A DNA stretch of 64,000 nt from Adiantum capillus-veneris (taxonomy: Eukaryota > Streptophyta > Polypodiopsida > Polypodiales > Pteridaceae). Shown here piece by piece: positions 11,882 to 23,679 of this stretch. Location of the stretch: contig CM043958.1 of the NCBI GenBank assembly GCA_014529385.2, positions 144,270,734-144,334,733 of the forward strand, in the 5' to 3' direction. Position numbers and translations under genes: made by a program. The notes beneath the pieces were generated by a model. The model was given only the letters and a program-made list of their open reading frames with translations, had not been told where the DNA came from and made no database searches. How positions within the stretch are numbered: position 1 is the stretch's first letter; each line of letters begins with the position of its first letter.

Positions 11882-12600
11882 GAAAATGAGGTCTATTTTG
11901 TCCTTCTTTGGATATAATTATCCCACTTAACTAGAACCCCATGTGTACTCTTACCTTCTTTGCTTTGATTACTCATGTTATATCATTTGAGGCTCAAACG
12001 GCTTGCGATTTGGATATCCTGTCACTATTTACCCTCGATTTTGCAAATTTGCTAATCTGTAAACTGGTCAAAATTTTAATTTGCACCAAATCTTTTGAAA
12101 CTCACTATGCTTGAATCGTTTGCTTTGTTGATTCAGTGTTTGCTTTCAAAACTCAATTTCAACTCTCTTGGGTAATTTTATTAAATTTTTATCCTTATTA
12201 ACTAAAAATTAAATAAATTTATTATTATTTGGTCAAAAAAATTAGCCAAAATTATTCCTCACACTCATATATACATACTCTCACTCTAGGCATTATGACT
12301 GCTACAATTTGGTCAATATGGCTCATTAATATGCATGATAAAACATTAAAACAAAATTAAAAAGAAAAAATCAAGCAAAAATACACTTTATACATTGTAC
12401 ACATGAATTCTCATCATCTTGCAGTAGCCATAGACTGCTACTCCCCCCTTTCCATTTCGAGTCATCCCAGACAAAAGTTTGTGCAATGTGCATGGGTGGT
12501 AATGTAGTGTCTATGCAAAGCCATGTAATTTGGCCCTAGTATGCCAATGGAAGAAATGCATGGGGTAACACGATGCTATGAAATATGTGGGTACTGAACT

Positions 12601-13688
12601 ATTTATTGAATGGTCTTTGTTGTAGAGGCTTCATCTCTATTATGTTTTCTGAACAAGAGTGCTTGAAGATGTCTCACTCTATCTTTGATTGTGGATTTTG
12701 AAAGTACATGTGTCACAATTGCATGTGTCTTTGATGGCTTAGGTAGCCACTTGTACTTGGTTGTTGTGGTTGGTGAGACAGCTGAGTCAAGTGGCAGCCT
12801 AATAATTTTGGTCTCCATTTACAAGTTCTCTGCATTGGTTGGGGTTGGGTTTTTGTCTTCTTTGAAATCTATTGATACTTGGGTGGGCTTTCAGTGGATT
12901 TTGATTTCCACTTCCAAGTATAATTGTTTTGAGGTTGTCAAGATTGTGTAACAGGACTTTGTTGTCTCATCTTGGTGGCTACTTTTGGAGTTGTTGCTTT
13001 GGGTATCCATATCTGCTTAGGTTCGTTGGCCATGATTGATTTCTTCACCCATTCTTCATTTGTTGATTGTCCATTGAAAAGTTTTCATGTATAGATATCA
13101 TTACTTGCTTTGGATATGCAACCATGGGCTATACTTCCCACATATGATCACTCTTAGCTACTGGAGTGACATAAGAGGTGTTATTAAGTATGAACTTTAA
13201 TGCATCCTCTTGCCAACTGGAACTGATTTGGATGTCTACATCCAAGGAACACCTAGTATGATTGCCTTGTTGAGATCTATATGTGTCATGACATGAAATT
13301 GATGCGGGCATGGATGGCTGTCAATATTGATTGATAGATTGACTTGAACTAAGCTTACATTATTCCCTCAATTTGTAGCATTTAGCTCTATCTAATTTGT
13401 TGATAGTGGTACACTTGTCATCTTCATGTATGTCAAATAATTGATGATATTGGCTCTTGTTGTTATGTCCACAAGTGCTCATTTTGTTGATCCATTTGAA
13501 AGCTGTATTTTGATGCATACATCCATACCTCAGCCAATTTTTCTCTATCTAGATTGTGTTTATTTGAAGAGGTGCTATTTTTGGTCGTGTCAAAATTTGC
13601 AAATTGTTTCTTTGTTCTTTGCACTTTAGTATTCTCAACTTTTCTTCCTTCTGAGCTTGTGCTTCATTAGCTTTGGCTTTTTTCTTCC
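12601..13688 (-). mobile_element. Post-integrase region of the minus Ty3 element
   Basis: Directly downstream (minus sense) of the integrase C-terminus. Broken minus-strand reading is present at 13129-13311 and 12603-12818; the latter ends in a basic stretch with DRVRHLQALLFRKHNR. Some plant Ty3 lineages carry an extra segment after integrase, so this is probably the same element, but I do not recognise the domain. No 3' LTR could be identified below 12600. Confidence 0.4.
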
Positions 13689-13992
13689 TTCAACTGCTCT
13701 ATGGATCTTCTCTAGCATTTTGGTAGTTAGTGGAAAATGATACTTCTTTAACATGAAACCACTAATCCAATTGGTCATATCTTATCCCTCTAATGTATCA
13801 AGGTTTATGTCTCCACTTTATCATATATTATGAATCACAAATGGACCATTACCTCACTTCTTTAAATTATTGGAGTGTTTTAAGGTGTAGACTAACACAT
13901 AGACTCCCTTGTTGAACTCCTTCTTGATCACGTTTTGATCATGGAATTATTTTTTGTTTTGTCACTCAAATCCCTAATGAAAACTTCAACAA
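13689..13992 (-). pseudogene. Ty3 integrase C-terminal domain remnant
   Basis: Translated on minus with one or more frameshifts, this reads as the C-terminal part of a plant Ty3 integrase: a basic F.RDLSDKTKN segment, then KGVYVLVYTLKHS, then GPFVIH, a DTLEG turn and NWISGFMLKKY. These blocks are in family order. It sits only about 60 bp downstream of the protease-side polyprotein at 14051-14257, so RT, RNase H and the integrase core are missing. Confidence 0.65.
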
Positions 13993-14050
13993 CTATGCAC
14001 TTACACTCAACACTTTTGTGTGTATCTAAGTCCCCAGTCTTTGACCTTGA

Positions 14051-15737
14051 TTACATGATAACACTCACCATTTGGAAGGGTACTATATCATAGCCCTCTT
14101 TGTCACAAAATTTTGTTGGGGTTACCTCATTCACATATATGTATAGATTAGCCCGTATCTGGTTCAGACCAAAAGGTTCACACAATTCCTCAGGAAATGG
14201 TTCCAAAATATAATCCTTATCCTCAACTGCTCTCTCTAGGATTCCTCTAAGATACAATATTCTCTTGCCAAGCTCTCACACTCTGAAGCTCCACACATCC
14301 AAGAGTGCACTTTTGTCTATAGCCATGCATGTATCTCTTGTTTATTGATCATTCCTAAGTCAACTTTCTCTATAAGAGTTTAACTAAAATCTCTGTAGCT
14401 ACGGTCTTTTACATTGATCCTCATTGTAGTCTCTTTGTGACTCAAGTAGGTGTGTTTGTAGCCCCAACCTTGTACCATTTTAAGCTGGCACATATATGGT
14501 CTCCCTAAAATGACATCAAAGATGTTTCTCGTGCCAAAATCTACTATTGCAAAGGTATGTTCATATTCTATCCCACAAGAGGTTACTATAATCTGTTCCA
14601 ACATACCTACATGTCTTTCAACATAACCATTTACAAGTTGTAGTTTCATTCTTGTTTTCCTGAGTGCTTGTCTTTCTCATTTCTCCCATGTTTCATTTGG
14701 TGACAATGGCCACTCCAAACTTGCTATCAAGTATAGAAATCATTTTTACCCCTTTATGTTCCATAGGCAAGGTGGTATTCCTACTTCCTCTTCATAGTAA
14801 TCACCCACCTCATTTACAAGTACTGGTTTGGCCTTTGGTCTTTCTTGTGTCATTTTATCCATTTGATCATCTAAGTATTCAAGTCTTGAAGATAAATTTT
14901 CAATCTCATCTTCTCTAAGTTTTTGCCCACTTCTTTCGATAGATGTGGTCTAATTTGTAACAACTCAAAGAGAGTTATCATGCATTGTATGGGAGTTGAC
15001 ATAAGTTCATGCAAAATCTTGTTGTTCATCATCTTTGGAATTGGCTTCCATTATGAAGGCACTACCTTGACCTCCGATTTTGTTTAATGTTATCCTATAA
15101 AAGATGACAAAGTTTTCAATGTTTCTATTTACTCTCCACAGATGCTTCTATTCCTGCATCATAGTATAAAGGTTGTATGTCTCCTAGGTAAAACTTATGA
15201 TCCATGTTGATCTTGGATGATAGGTGCAGACTTGAAAGTTGCACTACCCTCCTTCTTGTTCCTTATCATTTCCCATAAGTCTTGTGGCTATGTCTCTTCC
15301 ACTTCAAGAATTGATACCATCACTTGTGTGACTTTGAGTCATCTGAGGTATTTACCACTACCCTATTGCCCAATGGTGTTTCAATATCTAGTCTCACTTG
15401 ATTCTTGTGCTCAAATTTATGTGTCCCTTTTGTGGATTGATCTTGTTTAGGGATTTTTTGTTTCTCTGGCTCCATTAGAGCTTGGGCTATCTCTATGAGC
15501 CTTTTGCACATTTCAAGTCTTTGTTTCTCAATGTTTGGATGGGGGTATGTCAACCATCTCTCTTCTAATGCCTTCTTGGTCTTTACTCTAGCCTTGTAAG
15601 CTTGCAATTGAGCCTCTAAAGGTTTTATCACTTTATCTACCAAGATTGAACCTCCCAATGATGTCTTGGATGACATCGCTCCTTCAATTTGTCCCTTGTA
15701 TTCCTTTTCTTGTTGTATCTACTCTCTGGTTTGTTGT
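14051..15737 (-). pseudogene. Ty3 gag C-terminus and aspartic protease region, minus copy
   Basis: Three minus-strand pieces are homologous, block by block, to the plus element at 17.3-18.9 kb. 15320-15737 holds a gag coiled coil ending in a KALEERWLTYPHP segment, matching LENQWKKYPAP near 17400. 14380-14649 holds the protease domain C-terminal part (IIVTSCGIEYEHTFAIVDFG then ILGRPYM), matching 18300-18470. 14051-14257 matches the post-protease segment at 18730-18880 (PTKFCDKEGYDIVPFQM). The protease active-site motif is not readable. The N-terminal side is cut at about 15738, where plus-strand Ty3 DNA begins. Together with 13689-13992 this is an internally deleted element. Confidence 0.8.
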
Positions 15738-15854
15738 AGCTTTGTTTCTAAGGTACTGGATGCGCTTAAAGACCGCCTCGCCAGCCGCCAGTCCAAAGAC
15801 TACTTCAGCCCATAAAGTTGTGTCAAGGGACGACACGGGCGGGGAGGGGGGGAA
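15738..15854 (+). mobile_element. 3' terminal internal segment and polypurine tract of a Ty3 element
   Basis: GC-richer than its surroundings. It ends in a purine run cgggcggggagggggggaa (about 15836-15854) immediately before the LTR start TGTTAGCAGC, as expected for the plus-strand primer. This makes the following LTR a 3' LTR. Sequence left of 15738 belongs to the minus element, so the internal region is truncated to roughly 117 bp. Confidence 0.7.
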
Positions 15855-16776
15855 TGTTAGCAGCAAGCTAACACGGATACCATTTTTTCGGAGTTCTCAT
15901 TGTAAAACACTTATTATTTTGATAAATTGGTAATATTGTAACTCCTATTCTCTCAGATAAACTCTGTAATTAATGAGCCGGGGCTATAAGCTTCCAGATT
16001 GTATCAACCTGGCATTAACCATCTTTAGTAGAACTCCAAGATTATTAGTTTTGACCGCCAAAAACCTTGGCCAAGGTATAAAAGCCAATTTTTGTAAGTT
16101 ATTATTAAGTTTTGGAGAATGAAATACACAACATGAGCTAATGGCGCTCACTCCTCTCCTTCTTGCGCTTACTACTCCCTCCCCGGTTGTCACATTGCAG
16201 TCGCGTTTGTTGCATTGCAACCGCAGGTAAGAGCTCTACGCATTGACGTAAACACATCACAATATTTCGTAGCTTTTGGTGTCGCCGACCCACGGCCTAA
16301 TTTCATCATAACTAGAAATTTACACTTTCAAATAAAAAACTAAGCATAGGCGGGGTATTGGGGCATCATTGCTAAGCATTTAGATGCATTCTGGGTCAAA
16401 AACGACTAGGTCAAAAATCCACTGCTGTTAATAATCGCGATTTTGGAACTTGACCTAAATTGGGGTTTGAGACCATAAGCATGTGTCCTTAGGTCTTATA
16501 AACATGTCCTAGAAGTTTCATTATGTTTGGATGTCATCTGATGCTATAACGGATGTGATTTGTTTGCCGATGAGCGATTGGCTTTTGGTGATTTCAGTCA
16601 CTTGAGTGTAGCTTGAGTTAGATACGAGCTGTTAGTTTTTTTCCGGGAGATTGACAACCTCTTGTAGCCTCTATGCACTAGTCGAGACAGCTTCATCCGA
16701 TGGATTGGCAATTTAATCGTGGTTCTCGCTAATACTACAATAAGTTAGGATGGTGCGGTTAAACATGCGTCCCACA
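15855..16776 (+). repeat. Ty3 3' LTR (LTR-A)
   Basis: TG...CA-bounded, 922 bp, clearly homologous over its whole length to LTR-B at 47882-48882. A promoter-like TATAAAA lies at 16077-16083. A purine tract precedes it and no primer-binding site follows, so it is a 3' LTR. The five bases after it (aagaa) differ by one from the five before LTR-B (aagca), a candidate target-site duplication. It lacks the 79-bp internal duplication found in LTR-B. Confidence 0.88.
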
Positions 16777-17046
16777 AAGAACCTACTAAACTAGCACGTG
16801 TTAACTTTATTGCAAATCAGGGGGCAAGACCACCAATGGTCAAGCCAATGCCCAAACCAAAAATTGGAAATTGTCATAAATGTGGAGCGGATGATCATTG
16901 AAAGAATGACTGTCCCAAACCGGATAATAATGCATGACCTATAGAGGCTAATTGTGGATGTTGTGGACAAAAGGGAGGACACTTTCCTAAAGATTGTCTT
17001 AGGAATCCAACCAGCAAAGGATAACTTTTATAAAAATAATTCAAAT
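16777..17046 (+). pseudogene. Ty3 gag C-terminus with two zinc knuckles
   Basis: Immediately after LTR-A one frame reads a basic proline-rich stretch, then CHKCGADDH, a stop, and KNDCP (a CX2CX4HX4C nucleocapsid knuckle), then a second knuckle CGCCGQKGGHFPKDC. Knuckles of this kind bind RNA in retroelement Gag. There is no LTR/primer-binding-site leader or Gag N-terminus before it, so LTR-A was inserted into this gag rather than being its own 5' LTR. Two in-frame stops are present. Confidence 0.8.
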
Positions 17047-17047
17047 C

Positions 17048-18540
17048 ATGCCAAGTAGTTTATCAGAAGGGGAACCAACAGTTCTTGTTCAAGTGATGAC
17101 TAGGGCCCAGGACAAGGAGAACAAGAAGCAAAATGCAAGAGAATATGAAAAATCAGGTAAATCCTCTAAAAATTCCAAGAAAGAAAGACGCAAGAGGTAC
17201 GAACTTAAGAGACAAAAACAACAAATAGAGATTGAAGAGAAGATAAGGAAACAGAAGAAAAATTCAGACTCCTTCAACAAAATTCAAGGAACCAAAATCA
17301 AAATCGACTGGATCAGTACTGGTCGACCAAATCTACGAACCAATCAATGCAGCTCTGGAGGCTTTCTAAGCTGGGCTGAAAGTGGCGGGTCGAACCCTAG
17401 AAAATCAATGGAAAAAATATCCAGCACCAGATATGGAAGCAACTAGACTAGAAGCTTACTGAAACCTTGTGCAAATCACACAAACCATGATGAAAAAACA
17501 GAACCCACAACAGGAGATTGCAAAAAAGATGTCTGAAATTGAGACTAAAACCATGAAGGAAAGAGTTCAAGAAAAGGATGAGTTGGAAAACATGACAAAT
17601 GATAAAGCACCATCACCTAAATTGGAAGTTCCTGATAGTGAGGAAGGATGGGACAAGGTGCTGACAGTTGAAGGAGATTGGCCAAACTATTTATGGAAAA
17701 GAGTTAGAGAAGCAAAATATGGGAGTATAATGTTGAAATTTGTTCCAATTGAGGAAGTTCAATTTGAGAAATTCCCCATGGAACTGGACAAACAATCATT
17801 ATATGGAGATTGGGGATCCAACCAGTCAGGCTTTTCAAAATCTGGAACTTTGCAGATGCTACCATCCTACTTAGGGGAGAATGAAGAGAAATTAGTGGTT
17901 TGCAAAGCAACCAAACTAGAAAGGCCATGACAAACCTTGGATGTGGCTAATCTACAATCCATTATGTCAACACCAGTTCAGTGCACAATCACCGGAGAAC
18001 TATTGAGATTAAAACCACAGTTGTGGGGAGATATACGAACCACCATGGAGAAGATAGGGCTAAAAGAAGCATCTCAAATAGACTTGGAAAAATTGTGAAG
18101 CAAAGACATACATACTAAAATTGTTAGGCTATTACCTATAAACAAAGTACGGGAGTCCTGCGAAGGGAATGAGAGAAACAATACCCTCCTAGTACAGTAT
18201 AATGTTATAACTACAATGGCTATTTTAGACAGTGGCACAAGCATTTCCATAGCAACCAAAGCTATCTGGGAAGCTTGGGAAAAATCGGCAATCAAGAAAA
18301 CCAAAATGAAAATGCAATTGGCAGATGGACACATAGAGAAACCAATGGGCTTACTTGAGAATGTGATAGTCACTTCCTGCGAAATCGACTACCAACACAC
18401 TTTTGCCATTGTAGATTTTGGAAAGAAACTCAACTACGAAATCATCTTGGGAAGACCATTTATGAGAAAAATACAACTAGTTCAAGACTGGGGCAACGAT
18501 TATCTCTACCTGAAATAAGTAGGGGCAATCACCCAAGTAA
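17048..18540 (+). pseudogene. Ty3 gag-protease linker and aspartic protease
   Basis: 17048-17446 encodes a very basic Lys-rich coiled coil, then shifts frame into the segment shared with the minus copy (17320-17470). 17469-17930 is an acidic linker. 18216-18518 is the retropepsin domain: MAILDSGTSISIATKAIW carries the catalytic D-S-G-T motif, and IILGRPFM is the conserved ILG flap-side block. The protease domain itself is open, but flanking frames contain stops (17454-17456, 17928-17930, 18096-18098) and at least two shifts. The product would mature the Gag-Pol polyprotein in the virus-like particle. Confidence 0.88.
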
Positions 18541-19640
18541 ACTTAAAAGATCACTCCTATAGGGATGTCTTGAGGACACCAATAAAAGAATTAGACATTG
18601 AGACCTTTGCAAAGACTAAACTTAGGGATGCATAAAGACACTCCAATTTGGATGTGTGGGCTTCTCAGTCAGGGAGTTTGCAAAGGGAAGACTACAATCT
18701 AGACAGAGAGGTAGATAACACGGAATATATACCAAAACCATTCTTTGAACGTTTGTTCAAACCCTTTGAATGGACTCAGATACTAGCCACAATGGATGTA
18801 TGTGTTTATGAATCAACACCTACACAATTCTGTGATGCAGAAGGCTATGGCATAGTCCCTATCCAAATGGTATTCATCGAGATGATTGAGGAGAAACGGG
18901 TCTTTTTGGATCACTCCTATGATGCCACGGACAAGTTGGAAGAAGAGACAATTACAATGCAAGAATCGGACTCAAAAAAAGAGCATGTAAGGGCCAAACT
19001 TGTACTCCAAGGAGGGGAAGAAAGATTTCTTGAGTTTCCAAACCAACATCGGAGATGTCAACATAGATACTGCAGAAAGCGAGAAAAAAAACTAGAGGAA
19101 GAAAATCACAAAACAACCATTGGATACCAAAACTCAATTCTTAATTGAAAGTAAATATTGTGGATTGCATACAAGACAAGGTAATTGGAAGGTATTCTAA
19201 ATCGGCACTTAAAGAGCAACAAACTCAAAAGAAACCAAAAATTTACAAGCTTGAAACAACCAAGGGAAAGAGCCTCCAATGACAAAAACACAGCATAAGG
19301 CTAAATAAGTAGAGTTGAAAAAGACCTTGAAAGAAATCTAGACAACAAAAAATGGAATCAAATAGTGAGGATGAACATAGAGAAATCAATGGTCCATCTC
19401 ATTGTAAAAAAAATACACTTTGCAAGACCGCAGGATTGTTGTTGAGCAATCGTTACAACAATCAACAAAACGGGGAAAATCCTATGAAGGTCCGGAAAAT
19501 GTGAAAAGAATCAACCTAGTAGAGCCTGGAGAAGAGCCAAAACCTGCATATATAGCTATGGATTTGTTGCAAGAAGAAGAAGAGATTCTCATAAGGACGT
19601 TGAAGGAATATAAAGATGTTTTTGCATGATTATATAGAGA
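18541..19640 (+). pseudogene. Ty3 protease-RT spacer region
   Basis: 18648-19148 and 19420-19629 are open pieces in different frames. 18730-18880 matches the post-protease block of the minus copy (PTQFCDAEGYGIVPIQM). 19500-19629 ends with a segment typical of the run-up to RT (GEEPKPAYIAMDL, then LLKEYKDVFA-like LKEYKDVFA). 19150-19420 is AT-rich with stops. No separate function is assigned. Confidence 0.7.
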
Positions 19641-20560
19641 TCTCAAAGGAGTGGATCCTACAATATTTCAACATACCATCCCTATGAGAGATGATGCCAA
19701 GCCTCGTTGATAAAGACCATATACATATAATGAGACCTTTGCCAAAAAAATCAAAGAAGAGATAGAAAAACTCAAGGAAGTAGAGCTATGAGATAGAACA
19801 CACAGATTGTGTATCACCGATTGTTATGGTGCCTAAAAGAAATGACAAACTCAGAGTGTGTGTAAATCTCAAAAAAATGAACTCTGCCACTATACGAGAT
19901 AGCTATCCTCTTCCCATCACTGATCATGTGCTAGAACGAGTAGCGGGCAAGGAAGCTTATAGCTTTTTAGACAGCTTCTCTGGGTACAACCAACTGACAA
20001 TAGATCCCAAGGACCAACATAAAACAACCTTTGCTACAGAATGGGGAATTTTCACCTATAGAGTCATGCCTTTTGTCTTGACCAATGCACCGACAACATT
20101 TCAAATGCTGACGAGCCATGCCTTCAAGGAATATCTGCAAAATTTCTTGGAAGTATACATGGATGATCTTTGTGTGCACTTCACCCAACCAGAAAGTCAT
20201 TTTGAGCATTTACGATGTGTCTTTGAGAAATGTCGCTTATATGGAATTTGTCTAAATTCTGAAAAATGCATTTTTATGGTTAGATAAGGCAAGATAATGG
20301 GACAAATCGTGTCTAAAAATGGCATAGCCACAAAAATGGAAAAAGTAGAAGTTATTGCTAGATGGCTAGACCAACAACAATCAGAAGGGTTTAGGCATTT
20401 ATGGGACATTGTGGTTACTATCCTAGATCTATCTACATGTATGCTGTGATTGCTAAGACCATTTATAGCCTTATCACTCATTTTGAATGGACCAACGAAT
20501 GTGAATAGTCATTTCAAAATCTTAAGCAAGTTTTGACCTCAGCACCAAAATCAAACTAGA
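19641..20560 (+). pseudogene. Ty3 reverse transcriptase, truncated
   Basis: 19826-20287 is open and carries RT blocks in order: VPKRNDKLRVCVNLKKMN, SFLDSFSGYNQ, TTFATEWGIFTYRVMPF, and the polymerase YMDDL box. 20290-20560 continues in shifted frames into the connection region (GKIMGQIVSKNGIATKMEK). RNase H and integrase are missing because Helitron sequence begins near 20560. Several stops lie upstream of the domain (19627, 19708, 19788). Confidence 0.88.
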
Positions 20561-22500
20561 AGCAAGAAAACATTTAAACGCATAGTAAAAACAGGCTTGA
20601 TACAATTGGCATTGAAACCACCATTTCTTTCCAAGAATGGATGCAAAGCTTGCATTTGACATTTGAAGAATACACTTTGGCCATAAGGGACACACTATCC
20701 ACTCCAACAATCTTGTTGAGAGTAAACATGGACATTTACACAAACAATTTTAACTCGACCATCACAACACTATGGGATGCAAACACTAATATTGAATTTG
20801 TCTTCAACACACATGCACATCATATATGACAAAAATGGACAACACACTAATTAGCGCAATAAAATCTCAATTTGATATTTGTGTAGCCAATAATGCAACA
20901 ACAATTGAGCGACTGCACAAGCTAGGCAATATTATTTTTAACATGCAACAAATCAGTGCACAACAAACATCTTATATAGCGTTATTATTATAACTCCATA
21001 GTGCAACTCATGACTTTGTATACATAGACACTAACCCTCCTGATCAACATGCATTAGTCCTCAAAAGAAACCATCTCTGCAAAAACTTGACTCCTGATCC
21101 ACAGTGCTACGAAGTAACAATGTAACAAAATTATCCAATATTCATAGACATCCTTAATAGACTTCGAGTCACCCGACATAGCTTTGAGGATTTGGAATAC
21201 CTTAACAATAATCACTATAGACCCATTCCAGATAAATAATCATCAAGTTTCTCATCTTTTTTAACATTCCCACATATCCCAAATTAACTGGAGGATTACA
21301 TTCCACACTAAGCCTAAAAACAGGCATTGTGGTCGAGCTATGCACTAAAAACTTGGATATTCTTGATGAATTCGTTAATGGAGCAGAAGGGGAGTACAAA
21401 AATTTCACAAAAACAACGAAAAAAACAATACTCTGGATTCATTTCTCTAACCCTATCATTAGAAAGGAAAAACGATATGAAAATCAAATACTATATTCAC
21501 CAACCATTGGCAAAGAATGGACTCCAATAGAACGTGTAGTTCATGAATTTCAAGTTGGAAAAAACTACTTAAATACCATTTTCAGATCACAGTTCCCATT
21601 ACAACCAGCCAATGCTCAAACAATTCATTCTTCACCAGGGTCTTACATTGCAAACACTGGCCTTTAATCCTGAACACATAAGAACACATGGTCTTGCATA
21701 CACAACATTATCTCGTATTCAAGACCCAGCTAATCTATACCTACTCAAAAAAATACAACCATCTCCTATCAAAGTTGACCAAATCGTATTGAAAGAATTG
21801 CAACACCTACAAGTAAATGGATCTCCACCCAAAAGCCATTACAAGCTTACTCAAACACACATATCATCATTCAATCTCTAAACATTGTGTCTTTCATTAA
21901 ACACATGAGAAAACTCACAACAAATTCCATACTAATGGCATTGCATGTACTCTGCTTGCAAGAGACAAGGCTAGGAAAAAAAAAACACATGCAATACCAG
22001 GCTTTCTACAACACCAATTTAATGCAAAAATGGGTGTCTCAATTCTCCATGAAAAAACATTCGTTCACTTTGATCATGGGAATATCTCTCATCCAGGAAT
22101 TGAAATATTGCATGCAACGAGCAAGTTCACAAACAACAAAAGCATCAAAATAGTCTCTCTTTACAATTCACCTTCAACGCCATTAGCAAATTTAATGAAT
22201 GCATTAATATCGCTACTTCAACAACATACTATGGAAATACCAATCGTTATCTTATGTGACTTCAACATTGACATTAAAGTTCCTAATACTTCCTACAACC
22301 AGCTTTCCTCTTTCTTCAACAAAAATAGCATCAGACAATGAATAACAAATGTATAACTATTCATGGATCTTCTTTAGACCACATTTGGGCTAGCTCAACA
22401 ATCTCCACTTACGAATCAGGGACCAACTTCATGTACTGGTTTGACGGGTGGTCTGATCACTCTGCAACATACATTATGCTACTTTGTGACCGCCCTTAAC
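20560..22500 (+). pseudogene. Helitron (Helentron-like) Rep-helicase-endonuclease fragment
   Basis: Several frames together give a rolling-circle transposase C-terminal half. 20590-20870 is the end of the Rep domain (FNSTITTLWDANTNIEFVF, then YMTKMD), with His where the first Rep tyrosine is expected. 20870-21125 is the Rep-helicase linker (MQQISAQQTSYIALL, DFVYIDTNPPDQH). 21140-21240 and 21270-21720 hold late PIF1-like helicase blocks: LNRLRVTRHSFEDLEYLN, LSLKTGIVVELCTKN, FPLQPANAQTIHSSPG, LAYTTLSRIQ. Walker A and B are deleted. An AP-endonuclease-like (EEP) domain follows at 21860-22495, with LQETR, CDFNID and a final SDH. Helicase followed by EEP nuclease is the Helentron/Helitron2 arrangement. 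Many stops and shifts make it dead. Confidence 0.8.
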
Positions 22501-23679
22501 ATTGCCACTCCCTATTCATTTGTCCTTTTGTAGGCCGCCGTGATTCTTCACCTTGTTTAAAACGTTACAGTTTTCATTTGGAAATTATGACACATCATGG
22601 CAAGGTTTGCACGTGAGATTCAATTTTGATTGGTAATACCAAAATCTATCAGGTGCATTGTAATTTTACATGTACACAATGTTTACATAGAATTAACAAC
22701 AATAAACACTAAACATGGGACAAACTAGCTCGTATAAAACACTAGATATAGACTAGTTAACACATTGCACATGCACAGACATGCACATACACACACTTGT
22801 GCATAGACATGGAGAGAAACATATACACCCATGCATAGGAGGCATCCATAGACAAACACAATGTTCACTTCCTCTTCACAATCGGAGGTCGCAGGGCAAC
22901 CGATCAGGGTCGTCTATCTCGTGAACTTACTTGTGCATAATCCAACCTACAGGTGAGGGATGCCAACCACGCCAATGCTGGGAAAGAAATGCAACAAACT
23001 CCAAGCAACATGCACCAAGTCAGCAGCTGGAGTTGCTGCCAACTCAGCGCGCAAAATCTGTTTTGCTGAGCCCATTGCTGGCACTCTCTGCGGTCGATAA
23101 ATTCAGTTGGCCGCACTCCCCTTGATTGTGAAGGCCGGGACTGGTCCGTGAGTGACCATTCCTTCTCCCGTCAATGGCTTCCGGCCTGTGCCGGTGCGTC
23201 GCAATATCTCAGTATTGGAGTGAATGGTCTCATTCCATTCCCTACACCTTCTTTTGTTTTTTCAATCAATAGATTACACAACACGTGCTTTACATAGATA
23301 GCACCTAGAGTCGCTCCGAATTTCTGCGAAGTAACTTCTCCAGTTCATTCAAACGTGACACACAGAAACTCTGCGAGGTCAGCGCCATTTTGCCCTACTC
23401 TACACAAAAACACTGTTTTGACTCATGCAAGGACCTGCCTGTGCAGCAGATGACTGTGGTAAGCCACCGATCTTTCTGTTTTCCGTGAACTCAAGCCGTG
23501 CCTATCTCTGCTCGAAAATTCCTTCGTATGCCGCAGCCTTTACATAAGTTTTTTTAATTTCAATAATGGTGATCTGCCTGCATAGGCTTTGCTAGTTGAT
23601 CTCAGAACCCATGGGTTCTTTGGCCATGTTAGACTCATCCTTTCATTGAGGAGGTCTGTTCTGCCTGTAAAATTTTGTA
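22501..23679 (+). other. Upstream region of the SAM-domain gene
   Basis: 22501-22860 is AT-rich with CA-rich stretches and may include the Helitron 3' flank; no terminal hairpin could be identified with confidence. 22860-23460 is GC-richer, as expected for promoter and 5' UTR. A possible first exon ends near 23458 at gactgtg|gtaagc, a good donor, and the intron would end in the 23600-23650 T-rich tract with several AG acceptors. No confident TATA box is seen. Confidence 0.4.

Larger units (their letters stand above)
8111..12600. other. Intergenic DNA without recognisable genes
   Basis: No frame shows a known domain. 8111-9000 may be the rest of the chromovirus LTR. 9000-12600 is AT-rich with stops in all frames. 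It holds a short-palindrome repeat family (10240-11560), a 44/46-bp tandem duplication and a (CT)n tract, given separately. The ORF-like stretches at 8437-8868 and 8634-8939 are opposite-strand readings with no supporting motif. Confidence 0.6.

Noticed and set aside
23426-23458. A coding first exon of the SAM gene starting ATG at about 23426
   Set aside because: The acceptor choices I tried give stops or the wrong frame before 23680; it is more likely 5' UTR if it is an exon at all.
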